Source of the DNA: an uncultured Eubacteriales bacterium | Lineage (GTDB): Bacteria > Bacillota_I > Bacilli_A > RF39 > UBA660 | NCBI GenBank assembly: GCA_905188025.1 | Contig: CAJJKI010000006.1 | Span: 25,485 to 89,484, forward strand | Length of the DNA: 64,000 nt | Direction: 5' to 3' | Shown: piece by piece, positions 37,701 through 45,366 of the stretch | Numbering within the stretch: the stretch's first letter is position 1 | Layout: each line of letters starts with the position of its first letter | Translations under genes and position numbers: made by a program | Notes under the pieces: model-generated | What the model was told of the DNA's origin: nothing | What the model saw: the letters and a program-made list of their open reading frames with translations, nothing else | The model's database searches: none

Positions 37701-40700
37701 AAGTTATATAATGACTATAAAGATTATCTTATTAATAAACTAGAAGTAGGTAATAATGGTAGTTCTTATCTTAATTTACCTGTTACTATTGTTAATGGTA
37801 ATTTTGTTCACCCTAAATTCATTAAAGAATATGGTACTGGTCAATCTAGAGCTTTAGAAATTGGACGAGTTAGTGGTACATTAGTTAATATTAAAACAGA
37901 TGATGTTGTAGTTAAAAATATATTTGAACCTACACAAACTGAAATTGATGTATTTGCTAAACTTACTCCTGCTCAAAAAGTTGATTGGATTAAACGTAAC
38001 TTTAGTCAAGATGGAAGTGTATTTGCACATATTGAAATAGTTGCTAATGATGAAAGAAATAATCGTCGTAATGTAAATATTCAATATATTAATTACATAC
38101 AAGGTGATATTACTAATGATGAAGCCCATAGATTGTTTGATAGAGCTTGGAATCATCCTAATCCTCTTATTAAACTTACAGCTCTTGATTTAGTTAAATA
38201 TGCTTTTATTGTTGAAGGTCATAAATTTAGAACTAGAAATATTAGTAGACTTATAAGTAATACTCCCCTTAGAGGATTGAGCGATAATGGAATAGCTATT
38301 GGAGATATAGCTATGAAAGGTATTAATAATTATGGTCTTGTTGATAAAGATAACGTTGAAGATATAATTGGTTTTATTCGTAAAAATTATAATAGTTTTA
38401 ATTGTCCTAGTTATACATTTAAAAGACTTACTAATAATAAAATTAATTATAATTTAAAACATAATGGTATTATTACTTTTAATGGTCAAGAAAATCTTGA
38501 TAATATAGGAATAATAAGAAATGGAGATGCTGTTAATATTATTAGAATTAATAGAAATTTATATATTAAAGGAACTTATGATGGTACTTTAGCTTATTAT
38601 CCTATTGATAGACTTGAATCATTTGAAACTTATAATAATATTGAACCAAGTATTATAGCTAATAATAATATTCATAAACCGTTAGCTGTTCTTCTTTATG
38701 AAGGTCTTACTCAACAAGAAAAACGAGATAAATTTATTGATGGCATTAAAGATAATATTAATGAAGCTGTAAATAAAGGTTATAAAGAAGTTCCTGAATT
38801 GTATAATAAATATATTACTGATGAGTATTTCCAGCCTTTTATGAATACTCCTTTTGAGAATAATACTATATATACTATTAATGATAGATTTTATCTTAAT
38901 ATTAATGGAACTACTGCTATTAATTTAAATAATGATTTGAAACAATATAAAGCTAAATATCCTAATATTGAAGATAATAAACTTGGACTATTTATTGAAA
39001 TTAATGAAAATGAAATAAATAGAGTTACTAGTAATACTGATAGATATAGTAGTGTTGATGACCAAACTCCTATTGGTAGATTTGCTAAAAATGCTAGTTT
39101 AATTATTTCAAGAGCTGTTCGTCATGGACAACCTGCTGCTCAGAATGTTCTTAATGCTCTAAATAATGCTGAAATTAACTATCTCGATAGTAGTAGTCTT
39201 TCTGATAATTCTGAATTTTCGCTATCAGTTATAGCTAATTATATAGATGTTGAAGCTAATAATATTCTTAACGACATTAATCGTTTTATTAAAATTAATG
39301 GTATTGATAAGCCTATTAACGATAAAGATGTTATTGGTAAAGTTCTTAAAGATGAACAACTTCAAAATCGTTTCTTAGATGTTATTCTTAGTGCTAATAC
39401 ATTTAAGAATAAATATAAACTTATTAGCGAAATTGATATTGATAGTACAAATCTTGATGATAAAACTAAAGAGAATATTAGAAAGATTCAAAAACTAGTT
39501 AATCAAGTTGATTCTAATACTACTGTACATTCTGCTAGAAAAGATTGGTTTGAAAGATGGATTCAATTACGTACTACCAATCCTAATTATATAAGCGGTC
39601 TTATGAAAGAATTTGATGCTTATGGAGATACTGGATTTATGGACTATTGGATACAAGATATTCGTGCTAATCGTAACTTTGTGTTGCAAAATATACTTAA
39701 AGATGTAATGGGTACTGTTGAAGAAGGTCGTCTTAATGGTATTAAAGAATCTAATGACTTTAGAAATTATCTTAAAGAGCTTAAGACTAGAGCTGCTAAA
39801 GCTGGTAAATCTGTTAGTCTTAATAGTATAATTGATGATGACGGTAGATTAATTCAACCTAATAATCCTGTTTGGGAAGAAAAGATAAAGAAGTATAGAG
39901 ATGCTGCTATTGAAGCTGAACAAAAATTTGGTATAAATAGTGTTGAACATCTTATTGCTTTATCTAATAAAGCTAAATTTATTGATATGACTACTATTCA
40001 TCAGCTTAAACCAATTACGGTTCAAGATGAAGATGGTAATGATGTTACTATTGAATATTCTACTTATATTATAAATCTTGAAAGAAGTCTTCTTGGTCTT
40101 AAAAAAGGAGATGATGGTATTCCTAAAGAATTTGCTGAATATAAAAGACTTAATAGTAGAATACGAGATATTCTAAGCCAAGCTACTGATAATGTTACTA
40201 CACAAAGTCAAGATGAAGAACTTGGACGTATATATGCTCAAATGGATAGTCTTACTAGTCTTTACGATGAAGATGGTAATAAAAAGATTGGTCATGATTT
40301 AAATGTAGCTGAAAGACTTCGTGCTTATCAAACTAATATTCGTAAAGTTAAAGAAATGTTTTATGATAAGCAAGCTAAAGAAGGGTTTGATTCTAAACTT
40401 AAAGAACAACTTTCTATTATTAGTAAATATGAAAGTCAACGTGATGCTAATGGTAATCTTCTTATTAGTATGGAAGAACTTATGAAAGTTCCTGAATATT
40501 ATGAAGCTAAAGAATGGATTCGTAAGAATACTAGATATATTCTTGATATTAAAGATATAGAAGATTTAAATTGGGCGTTTGAAGAACTTAAAGATGCTAA
40601 TAAAGGTAATAGTGTTCTTAATCTTGCCATCAAAGAATTTCAAGCTAAAGATGAATTTAATGTAGTTGATGGACGTAAAATACCTGAAGAACGTGCAGCT

Positions 40701-43700
40701 CTTATAAAAGCTGAAACAGTTAGAAAATATAAATATACTAAAGGTAATGGTATGCCTTATGTTGGTATTATTCGTTCTGCTGAAGATGAATTAAGAATTT
40801 ATCGTGCTGATTTCTATAATTATCTTACAGGTAATAAATCTAAGAGTGAAGAAGAAATTAATGTAGGAGAAGCTATTAATAAAATACTTGAAAAATATTT
40901 TGATAATGCTACTAGAACTCTTAATACTGCTGATATTAGTCAAGAAGATTTAGAACAACTCAAGACTGGTTTTGAAGTATTTAATGAAATTACTAGAGGT
41001 GAAAAGAGTACTGATAAAGCTAAAGCAAAACGTGTTGTTGAATTTATTGAAAGTGAATGTGATGTTACTTATAATTGGAAACAATATGAACTTGATAAAA
41101 ATAGAGCTTTTGCTAAAGGTAAAAAATATTATGATAAATGGCTAGAAGTATTTAGTGAACAAATTGAAGAAAATGGAACTATTGCAGAAAGACCTAATCG
41201 AACTATTTATGGTATTATTAAACCTAAAGATTTAGATAAATGGACTGATATTGATAGAACTGCTGCAATTAATATTCTTCAAAAGAGAACTAGAGAAACT
41301 ACTACTCAATATTACTATATAAAAGAAAGAGAAGTTCTTGACAAATATGGTATTGATAGTGTTGAATATAAACAATGGTATAGAGATAATCATTATTTTG
41401 ACCCATATACTCGTACTATTAAACCTATTCGTATTTGGACTACTATGCAAATGATTAAAGATGATGGTTCAGCTGTTGTTGGTAATTATGAACCACGTAT
41501 TAATCAAATGCATATTACTCCTAAAAAAGAACTTGTTAATCCAGAATATAGTAGTTTTGTTAATAAGTACAAAGTAGGAACAGGATATGATAATACTAAT
41601 TATACTAATCTTAATGAGTATCAACTTGAACTTATGAATAAAGTAAATGAACTTATGAAAAAGTATTGTTTTACTAATAGTAATAAGAGATATGTTGATA
41701 TGGGTTATCTTCCAGCTTTACCTAAATCTAAAGATATGACTGTTAAAGATTACTTTGAACAAGCTCTTAGTTTTCTTGGTTGGACTGCTAATGTTCCTAA
41801 TAATACTGGATGGAGAAATAATGAAGATTTAACTTTTGATAAAGATTATGATATTCCTAATCCTAGATTATCTCAATTAGCTAATAAAGATACACAACAA
41901 CTTCCTACTATACCTAAATTTAAAGAGCCTAATGAAAGTGATGAGGAATTTAGTAAACGTAAAGCTGCTGCTATTAAAGCTAGAGATGAGATTATTGAAA
42001 AGAATAATAAAATTCATAATGATATTCTTAATCGTAATTGGGAAGAAGTATTTAATAGTTTCTTAATTGAAAGTAATAGATATAATGCTATTAAAACAGT
42101 TAAAAATCTTCTTTATACTGCCGACCAAATTATTACTAGTAATACTGCTTATGATATAAATTATAAAGGTAGTATAACTGAAAATAGAGAAGCTAGTGCT
42201 GGTGGTGAAATTGAATATAAACAAGAACAACAAACTAGAACTAGTGAACATCTTAGAAGTTTTATACGTCGTCTTGTATTTGAACAATATAAAGATAATA
42301 AAACTCCTAATCTAGTTAAACTCGGTTCTCTTGCTCAAAACATTGCTGGTAGTAAATATATGATGATGAATATTACTGGTGGTATAGCTAACGTTCTTAC
42401 TGGTTCTAGTAATATATTTATGGAAAGAGCTGCTGGTGAATATATTAATCTTAAAGATTGGGAAGCTGGTAAATCTGAATGGATTAAAGGAACTGTTAGT
42501 TATATGGCTAATATGTATAGTGAAAATAGTAGTACACTTCAAGATGCTATTATTAAACTTAGTCATGTAGTCGATTTTGATAGAGTAACTGAAGTTAGCA
42601 CTGCTGAAGGTCTTAAAGAAAATATTCGTAGAGTTCGTGGATTATTATTTAGCCCTCAATCTGTTGGTGAGCATTATATGCAAAATGTTATGTTATTTGC
42701 TATGCTTAAATCTCATAGACTTGTTGATAATGGTAGAGGTGGTTATGATATAATGAGTAAAGAAATGTATCATCGTAAAGCTGAACAAGATGCTCTTATG
42801 TCTGTAATAAATACTCCCCGTGGAGAGGAGAACCAAGCTCTTCTTGAACAATTCAATAAGTTCATGGATGAAGCTAAAGCTGATAATAAAAAACGAGCTA
42901 AATATAATCTATTTAAAGCTAATCCTATATTTGATTTTGTTAAAACTTATCTTAATGAAGAACAACAAAGAGAATATATAGCTAAGCGTAAAGAACTTAT
43001 TAAGAATATTGATAAAAAGTTTGCTAAACTTCCAGATATTTATAATCAATTTGAACTTAAAGATGGAATTGCTCAAATAAAATCTGATAGTAAACTTACT
43101 CTTAAAGAATATGCTAAATTTATTGATAAAGTTCGTGAAGTAAATAAGAAAGTTCATGGTGTTTATGATAAACTTGGTTCTGCTAATATAGAACAACATT
43201 GGTGGGGTGGTATGGTTATGCAATATCATAAACATCTTTATCCCGGTTTTAAGAAACGTTATCGTTGGAATGGTTATTATAATGAAACTCTAGGTACTAT
43301 TGAAAAAGGTAGTTATACTAGTCTTTATGATTATTTGACTATTCCATTTAAAGAAACTAACGTAGGAGAAGTTAATAATGTGAGTGATGTTCTTAAAGCA
43401 TTCCAAACTTATGGTAAGAATTTGCTTTCATTTGCTGTTAATTTCAAACTTAATTATGAACTTCTTCCTGAACATGAAAAAGCAAATATTAGACGTAATT
43501 TAGGTGATTTACTTTATGTAGGTGCTGCTATTATTGGAGCAATTGCTATAACTGGTATGGGAGGTGATGACGATGAAGGTATTATTTATAATCTTATGCT
43601 TTATCATGCAGACCGTCTTGCTTCTGAAGCTGCTTCATTTACTCCATTTGGAGCTTATGCTGAAGGTAAAAAATTATGGTCTAGCCCTGTTGCTATTGGA

Positions 43701-43958
43701 CAAACTATTAATGACTTACTTGGTACTACTGCTATGGCTGCTAGATTCCTTATTGAAGAAGATTTCACAGAGGAATATACTACTGGTAGATATAAAGGTA
43801 TGAACAAGTTTGAAGTTATGGCTATACGTAATATACCTGTTATTCGTAGTATTAATCGTGTTCTTGATTTACCTAATAATAATAGTTATTATAAACTTGA
43901 TGAAAATATACTTAGTATTATACCTTATAAAGATATAGCTAAAGATATATTTGAATAA
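31746..43958 (+). CDS. Giant virion RNA polymerase polypeptide (crAss-type)
   Basis: 4070 residues. Residues 1433-1437 are DFDVD, the DxDxD metal-binding signature of the double-psi beta-barrel in crAss/YonO-type RNA polymerases, preceded by YRIPTEGKQS (about 1395). An earlier barrel is suggested by GGVNANDAQSYITLEEW (about 1018-1034), followed by IPKLIKGTELEKVYNIM and INTVETVKV with likely active-site lysines (about 1105-1140). In other crAss phages these parts may be split between genes. The C-terminal ~2000 residues are helical and of unknown function; a hydrophobic helix (LLYVGAAIIGAIAITGMG) lies near 3925. Such polymerases are packaged, enter with DNA and transcribe early genes. Four dispersed repeats lie inside in alternating orientation. 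Codon use shifts abruptly at 37190-37335. Confidence 0.85.
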   Translation: MSCGNIKLVGYNNLNNVIIKEHGSNNADYYSLIAMVEDPIFKKIIADKGINVKTSGRQAYNALLEARAIKLRNMDDIASVAEKEERGLFSTIKARDTAITYMADIMNKLSFNFLYNGAPLNFNEIKKRTNETVINAGLKRAKKLAGSDETRNNELNSFINNPNPAIKINGLGAFLRKYGNAQDFNYGALLRSLTNTEFNEALFNNKNVAKLIKRDELYQTTDYEELGGYLDETSTEGDENSIDDGIDLMTQLWNLSIGEVKDFNKHVEEIIKYHLASLPKLTAASQLDNGSYPFDTNNELGVVTFSDANYLSKILYASADTSNVDNFIASLKRISETIPNCECLIQLHDLLSKNKVFANKYIMVFNKPIISKIETYIQTDSNGNSYVRARVTNPNTDSRTILQNTFYNNVKNNIITNRVPTAREKFRIYDRYKNTPHANLYLYDAFKEIFPDINQASFNLAIAKIGRVAMANNLINFANVINRTVENYNKYVEALKKDKGTKMPDSFINRGDTSIIYQMADVFKDIIYIPVELNSRNPEGNLSSDVINRSFITNIAKIINDDKSTVEEQNAMVEAYAKQKFVSHQYDYSNLLLEHRDSNGNIINYGLFRRIGNGTPKLTEYARSMFKTSLLNGISELDNNNNDLYRSMSDGDYLITAMGLFMTDINNSETPTANYLLPIPSDAPKNFTITAPRYSLAGLRSQLEDGIKIINKEHPLFKQYYNIVIQELTNMAQAVNVMFKTNVNGNPILTNGDFEFSDTYNNKPEHFYNQYHKDGKGNVFTTKDGHKVLAGRVFSFKRLVSKITPNSNGAFNELIGYGKTIDILYGGSTRGLSYVNNQVVLNGEQRIALEDAVADWLNEYITNGYKELKNKYGTFIDDRINNESLAEFLVNDYLVRDSMYDMYGGDQSFYKNGQAILKRIKEVQASGNPFGNIDFTKNDLDIATDLYDITIKGNAVTVPYTVNGVTKRKKVVLQDKFRGVTIYNTFKASDKVVIDRLDNQLKKAGLDKKDRERILEPFKGGVNANDAQSYITLEEWIRRITAAGELDKYAGLIQSLTDDTPIDKIDWTKFANKVQIQKNFYYDLYYDTTVGIEVPRQVKNAEFVLIPKLIKGTELEKVYNIMTNRGIHQINTVETVKVAQHNRMTLWNNDGVLTDEALKEFDNNVFDNSELFSYNYLYRQQEVPQHMVDASNKAAIQIMKKMLDNLPNKPELNELKDKVFNNYVANIRNSFEKTCAELGIGLDDNGHIDLNSDGTIKNLNRFVFFDRFKENAQQQGVEKALLEFFDLDSAGFNNLPLFLSNINSKLESIANSYFNTNITRQLISGWHAAQLSDFGFKVDKQTQTDSKLQYKKIGEVDDTPVYYTEIKLPRWSSKLKGLNIEQVPDSLRTMIGYRIPTEGKQSICIMYVKEFLPDAYGSTVVVPDEWVTQTGSDFDVDSVYGMSKTFNLVKGIPTEITHARYTKNEVGYINYVKDNVDKASRKILGKTYNKQGNIRASLKNSEDAINATLEGYNGNLKVVEKIANDGGLKSYESYLKLPVEDTSSQAARTNAIIQSFIDILNNPAAFEENTTTSNFENVKEANETYAEIVGANKTIVAPSDFFTQLDWFDAATSGIKLKGISVNRDTFMSIGNVTKANHSEGIKVMYTTDVISEQEAVNRYGKENVETVGSKHIRITHKNFGWSGDDKNIDGYLINPYSSQTTAHILDVMKEGAIHNENTYTFNAFKTIVDFGSNYDTAIGFMWQPAIDILVRKWKETNSVLAEGTKNPLTEAIREVAHNLGFGEKVNFAGRKKLIDIINESYGETFKKLFNLSVSDAFSSPDLIFSSDAYKSRLRGEMNGVQQALFDLYVLAQFNRLNSIGQDISNNLNILSADKYGAKQSFYASDKVFRDARTVIENSNIYAPSSTVGQTLLLESVFPDISGGINAFIKSDISKSSYPSLAAFLQMSTALSVKATQQVFETANPIFIDYVYRIAEWTKGGIMTEKLYNDYKDYLINKLEVGNNGSSYLNLPVTIVNGNFVHPKFIKEYGTGQSRALEIGRVSGTLVNIKTDDVVVKNIFEPTQTEIDVFAKLTPAQKVDWIKRNFSQDGSVFAHIEIVANDERNNRRNVNIQYINYIQGDITNDEAHRLFDRAWNHPNPLIKLTALDLVKYAFIVEGHKFRTRNISRLISNTPLRGLSDNGIAIGDIAMKGINNYGLVDKDNVEDIIGFIRKNYNSFNCPSYTFKRLTNNKINYNLKHNGIITFNGQENLDNIGIIRNGDAVNIIRINRNLYIKGTYDGTLAYYPIDRLESFETYNNIEPSIIANNNIHKPLAVLLYEGLTQQEKRDKFIDGIKDNINEAVNKGYKEVPELYNKYITDEYFQPFMNTPFENNTIYTINDRFYLNINGTTAINLNNDLKQYKAKYPNIEDNKLGLFIEINENEINRVTSNTDRYSSVDDQTPIGRFAKNASLIISRAVRHGQPAAQNVLNALNNAEINYLDSSSLSDNSEFSLSVIANYIDVEANNILNDINRFIKINGIDKPINDKDVIGKVLKDEQLQNRFLDVILSANTFKNKYKLISEIDIDSTNLDDKTKENIRKIQKLVNQVDSNTTVHSARKDWFERWIQLRTTNPNYISGLMKEFDAYGDTGFMDYWIQDIRANRNFVLQNILKDVMGTVEEGRLNGIKESNDFRNYLKELKTRAAKAGKSVSLNSIIDDDGRLIQPNNPVWEEKIKKYRDAAIEAEQKFGINSVEHLIALSNKAKFIDMTTIHQLKPITVQDEDGNDVTIEYSTYIINLERSLLGLKKGDDGIPKEFAEYKRLNSRIRDILSQATDNVTTQSQDEELGRIYAQMDSLTSLYDEDGNKKIGHDLNVAERLRAYQTNIRKVKEMFYDKQAKEGFDSKLKEQLSIISKYESQRDANGNLLISMEELMKVPEYYEAKEWIRKNTRYILDIKDIEDLNWAFEELKDANKGNSVLNLAIKEFQAKDEFNVVDGRKIPEERAALIKAETVRKYKYTKGNGMPYVGIIRSAEDELRIYRADFYNYLTGNKSKSEEEINVGEAINKILEKYFDNATRTLNTADISQEDLEQLKTGFEVFNEITRGEKSTDKAKAKRVVEFIESECDVTYNWKQYELDKNRAFAKGKKYYDKWLEVFSEQIEENGTIAERPNRTIYGIIKPKDLDKWTDIDRTAAINILQKRTRETTTQYYYIKEREVLDKYGIDSVEYKQWYRDNHYFDPYTRTIKPIRIWTTMQMIKDDGSAVVGNYEPRINQMHITPKKELVNPEYSSFVNKYKVGTGYDNTNYTNLNEYQLELMNKVNELMKKYCFTNSNKRYVDMGYLPALPKSKDMTVKDYFEQALSFLGWTANVPNNTGWRNNEDLTFDKDYDIPNPRLSQLANKDTQQLPTIPKFKEPNESDEEFSKRKAAAIKARDEIIEKNNKIHNDILNRNWEEVFNSFLIESNRYNAIKTVKNLLYTADQIITSNTAYDINYKGSITENREASAGGEIEYKQEQQTRTSEHLRSFIRRLVFEQYKDNKTPNLVKLGSLAQNIAGSKYMMMNITGGIANVLTGSSNIFMERAAGEYINLKDWEAGKSEWIKGTVSYMANMYSENSSTLQDAIIKLSHVVDFDRVTEVSTAEGLKENIRRVRGLLFSPQSVGEHYMQNVMLFAMLKSHRLVDNGRGGYDIMSKEMYHRKAEQDALMSVINTPRGEENQALLEQFNKFMDEAKADNKKRAKYNLFKANPIFDFVKTYLNEEQQREYIAKRKELIKNIDKKFAKLPDIYNQFELKDGIAQIKSDSKLTLKEYAKFIDKVREVNKKVHGVYDKLGSANIEQHWWGGMVMQYHKHLYPGFKKRYRWNGYYNETLGTIEKGSYTSLYDYLTIPFKETNVGEVNNVSDVLKAFQTYGKNLLSFAVNFKLNYELLPEHEKANIRRNLGDLLYVGAAIIGAIAITGMGGDDDEGIIYNLMLYHADRLASEAASFTPFGAYAEGKKLWSSPVAIGQTINDLLGTTAMAARFLIEEDFTEEYTTGRYKGMNKFEVMAIRNIPVIRSINRVLDLPNNNSYYKLDENILSIIPYKDIAKDIFE
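34211..34228 (+). repeat. Dispersed GC-rich repeat in coding sequence, forward
   Basis: CATCCTCTACGGGGGGTC in the RNA polymerase gene, read in a different frame (ILYGGS) from most forward copies. Confidence 0.85.
36353..36368 (-). repeat. Dispersed GC-rich repeat in coding sequence, reverse
   Basis: ACTCCCCGTGGAGGAC on the plus strand, read LPVED, about 100 codons after the DFDVD motif of the RNA polymerase. Confidence 0.85.
37456..37473 (+). repeat. Dispersed GC-rich repeat in coding sequence, forward, variant
   Basis: CATCCTCTACGGTGGGTC, read SSTVG; one G-to-T change in the GC run. Confidence 0.8.
42813..42830 (-). repeat. Dispersed GC-rich repeat in coding sequence, reverse, variant
   Basis: ACTCCCCGTGGAGAGGAG on the plus strand, read TPRGE. 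Confidence 0.75.
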
Positions 43959-43984
43959 GCTGGACTTGAATCTAGTAAAAAATA

Positions 43985-44030
43985 AGGGCTTGCCTATGGT
44001 ATCACTACCTAGACAAGCCCTATTTATTTT
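43985..44030. terminator. Bidirectional terminator between the two arms
   Basis: AGGGCTTG (43985) pairs with CAAGCCCT (44014-44021), and inner CTA-GGTA pairs with TACC-TAG. T-rich tracts follow on the plus strand (TATTTATTTT) and, on the minus strand, after the complementary arm (TTATTTTTT). It lies exactly where rightward and leftward genes converge. Confidence 0.88.
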
Positions 44031-44033
44031 ATC

Positions 44034-44216
44034 TTAATTAAAACCATCATCATTATTACCAATAACACACATAAGAATAACAAAAACTATAATACCAATA
44101 ACAAATAGTTTTCCACTATATTTATCCATAGCTTCGTTATCACTAATATTATTAGCAACAGCTAATAGTTTAACACCACCAAATATAATACCAAGAAGAA
44201 CAATAAATGCAACCAT
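44034..44216 (-). CDS. Small membrane protein
   Basis: 60 residues with two hydrophobic helices (2-21, VAFIVLLGIIFGGVKLLAVA, and 37-53, LFVIGIIVFVILMCVIG) joined by a polar loop. It is the last leftward gene before the convergent terminator, separated from its upstream neighbours by another terminator, so it may be transcribed on its own. A second holin or a membrane regulator is possible. No family was recognised. Confidence 0.55.
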   Translation of the reverse strand: MVAFIVLLGIIFGGVKLLAVANNISDNEAMDKYSGKLFVIGIIVFVILMCVIGNNDDGFN

Positions 44217-44254
44217 AATTATAATATATTTAAGTTTAATAATAAGATAAAAAT

Positions 44255-44292
44255 AAACCTCAGTAGTAAGACTAGCTTATCTACCGAGGTTT
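44255..44292 (-). terminator. Minus-strand terminator-like hairpin
   Basis: AAACCTCAGTAG pairs with CTACCGAGGTTT (11 of 12). Read leftward, the stem is followed by ATTTTTATCTT. It lies upstream of the small membrane gene. Confidence 0.65.
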
Positions 44293-44329
44293 CAGTCATG
44301 CCAACGACTATAAGTTTAAGGATTAGTAG

Positions 44330-44370
44330 AACGCTCCGCTTCGCTACGCTCAACTCCCCGTAGAGGATGG
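44330..44370 (-). repeat. Dispersed GC-rich repeat, intergenic, reverse, extended
   Basis: Core ACTCCCCGTAGAGGATGG at 44353-44370. The tail to its left, on the complementary strand, is TGAGCGTAGCGAAGCGGAGCG, similar to the tails at 28353 and 44449. Confidence 0.85.
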
Positions 44371-44448
44371 AATAGACTAGTATTCATTCAATCAATATAA
44401 TCATTATCATTAACAACTATACTAATATTACTAGCATAACTACCATTC

Positions 44449-44498
44449 CATCCTCTACGGGGAGTATAGCGAAGAGTGCGTAGCACTCGTAGCGGTTC
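44449..44498 (+). repeat. Dispersed GC-rich repeat, intergenic, forward, extended
   Basis: Core CATCCTCTACGGGGAGT (44449-44465), then TATAGCGAA, a perfect hairpin GAGTGC-GTA-GCACTC (44474-44488) and AGCGGTTCC. The end of the tail matches the copy at 28353. Confidence 0.88.
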
Positions 44499-44520
44499 CA
44501 AGCTAATCATCAAATTAAAT

Positions 44521-44547
44521 AAAGCCAGCTCTATTAGAGCTAGCTTT
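44521..44547 (-). terminator. Minus-strand terminator of the accessory operon
   Basis: AAAGCCAGCTCT and AGAGCTAGCTTT pair over 11 of 12 positions with a three-base loop. Leftward it is followed by ATTTAATTTG. It lies 36 bases after the stop of the gene ending at 44583. Confidence 0.7.
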
Positions 44548-44582
44548 AAGTATAACATATAAACCATTAGCATTAATACTAT

Positions 44583-45032
44583 TTACTTCTTTAGTCCATA
44601 TTTAGCCCATTGAAGAACAAATCCAAGACCTTCCCAAATTTTATCTTCAGCTTTAATTCGAGCATAATTAGAACCAACATTTAAATCAAAGTTTTCAGGT
44701 TTTACACAAGCTGCTTGACCATGAACCTCAAATCCAGTAAGACAAGTAAGAGTAGTATTAGTTGTTTTAGTACCAACTTTTACATTTTCAATATCTTTAA
44801 TAAATCTCTTAATATCATTTTCTTTAAGAACATCTCCAGCAGGGTCTTCAAGTTTATAATAAGCTTTCTCAAACTCTTTAGCAGGACTCCAAGATTTATA
44901 TCCATCTGGATAAGTTACTTCATAACCATCTTCTTCAAAAGAATGATTACCAATTTTATGACCTTTGTCATTTGCTTCGCGAGCTGTCATAGGAACAGCT
45001 TCAATCATTTTAACACCAATAAATTTAGCCAT
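44583..45032 (-). CDS. Phage N4 Gp49/Sf6 gene 66 family protein
   Basis: 149 residues. The C-terminal half, TTLTCLTGFEVHGQAACVKPENFDLNVGSNYARIKAEDKIWEGLGFVLQ, matches the pattern of the Gp49/Sf6-66 family (a GFEVxGxSAxxxPxNFDxxxGxxxAxxxAxxxIW core), a small widespread phage protein of unknown function. The N-terminal half (MTAREANDKGHKI, GYEVTYPDGYKSWSPAKEFEKAY) is typical of phage modules often fused to it. It is the last gene of the leftward accessory operon. Confidence 0.7.
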   Translation of the reverse strand: MAKFIGVKMIEAVPMTAREANDKGHKIGNHSFEEDGYEVTYPDGYKSWSPAKEFEKAYYKLEDPAGDVLKENDIKRFIKDIENVKVGTKTTNTTLTCLTGFEVHGQAACVKPENFDLNVGSNYARIKAEDKIWEGLGFVLQWAKYGLKK

Positions 45033-45051
45033 AATTTTAAAATTTAATTAT

Positions 45052-45201
45052 TTATTTAATAGTAGTAGTAATTATTACAAATCTATAATCTACCGGTTCA
45101 ACATCAATAGCCTGAAATTCTTTATATTCACTATCTTCAACTAAAACAAGTTTATCTTCATCAAATTGTTGAAGTTTATCTATAAGTTCTTTAACTGTCA
45201 T
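45052..45201 (-). CDS. Small protein, MTVKELI paralogue 1
   Basis: 49 residues, starting MTVKELIDKLQQFDEDKLVLVED. The start (MTVKELIxxLxxxDE) and acidic beta-strand ending are shared with the next gene upstream, indicating a tandem duplication. Small phage proteins of this pattern are common and uncharacterised. Both the start context and intact codons support a real gene despite its size. Confidence 0.6.
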   Translation of the reverse strand: MTVKELIDKLQQFDEDKLVLVEDSEYKEFQAIDVEPVDYRFVIITTTIK

Positions 45202-45216
45202 AGCTTTAAAATTTAA

Positions 45217-45363
45217 TTAATCACTAACTATTATAACTTCTCCACAATTATTACTATAATCACATACTTCATTAATAGAATTAATATCACCATTATAATC
45301 AATATATACTATTGATTCTTCATCGCAAGTTTTAAGCATTTCTATAAGTTCTTTAACTGTCAT
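45217..45363 (-). CDS. Small protein, MTVKELI paralogue 2
   Basis: 48 residues, starting MTVKELIEMLKTCDEESIVYID. It shares its first seven residues and overall pattern with the following gene (45052-45201). Two Cys residues lie in its C-terminal half. It starts three bases after the stop of the thioredoxin-like gene, so it belongs to the same operon. Confidence 0.6.
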   Translation of the reverse strand: MTVKELIEMLKTCDEESIVYIDYNGDINSINEVCDYSNNCGEVIIVSD

Positions 45364-45366
45364 AGT

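Larger units (their letters stand above)
44293..44520. other. Gene-poor stretch carrying two inverted dispersed repeats
   Basis: Between two minus-strand terminators. It contains two extended repeat copies facing each other (44330-44370 and 44449-44498) and otherwise AT-rich sequence. A leftward open frame covers part of it (ATG at 44510; product starting MISLEPLRVLRTLRYTPRRG) but is largely encoded by the repeat, so I do not call it a gene. Confidence 0.6.

Noticed and set aside
44388..44573. 61-residue leftward gene
   Set aside because: Its frame crosses a terminator hairpin and its middle is encoded by the extended repeat.
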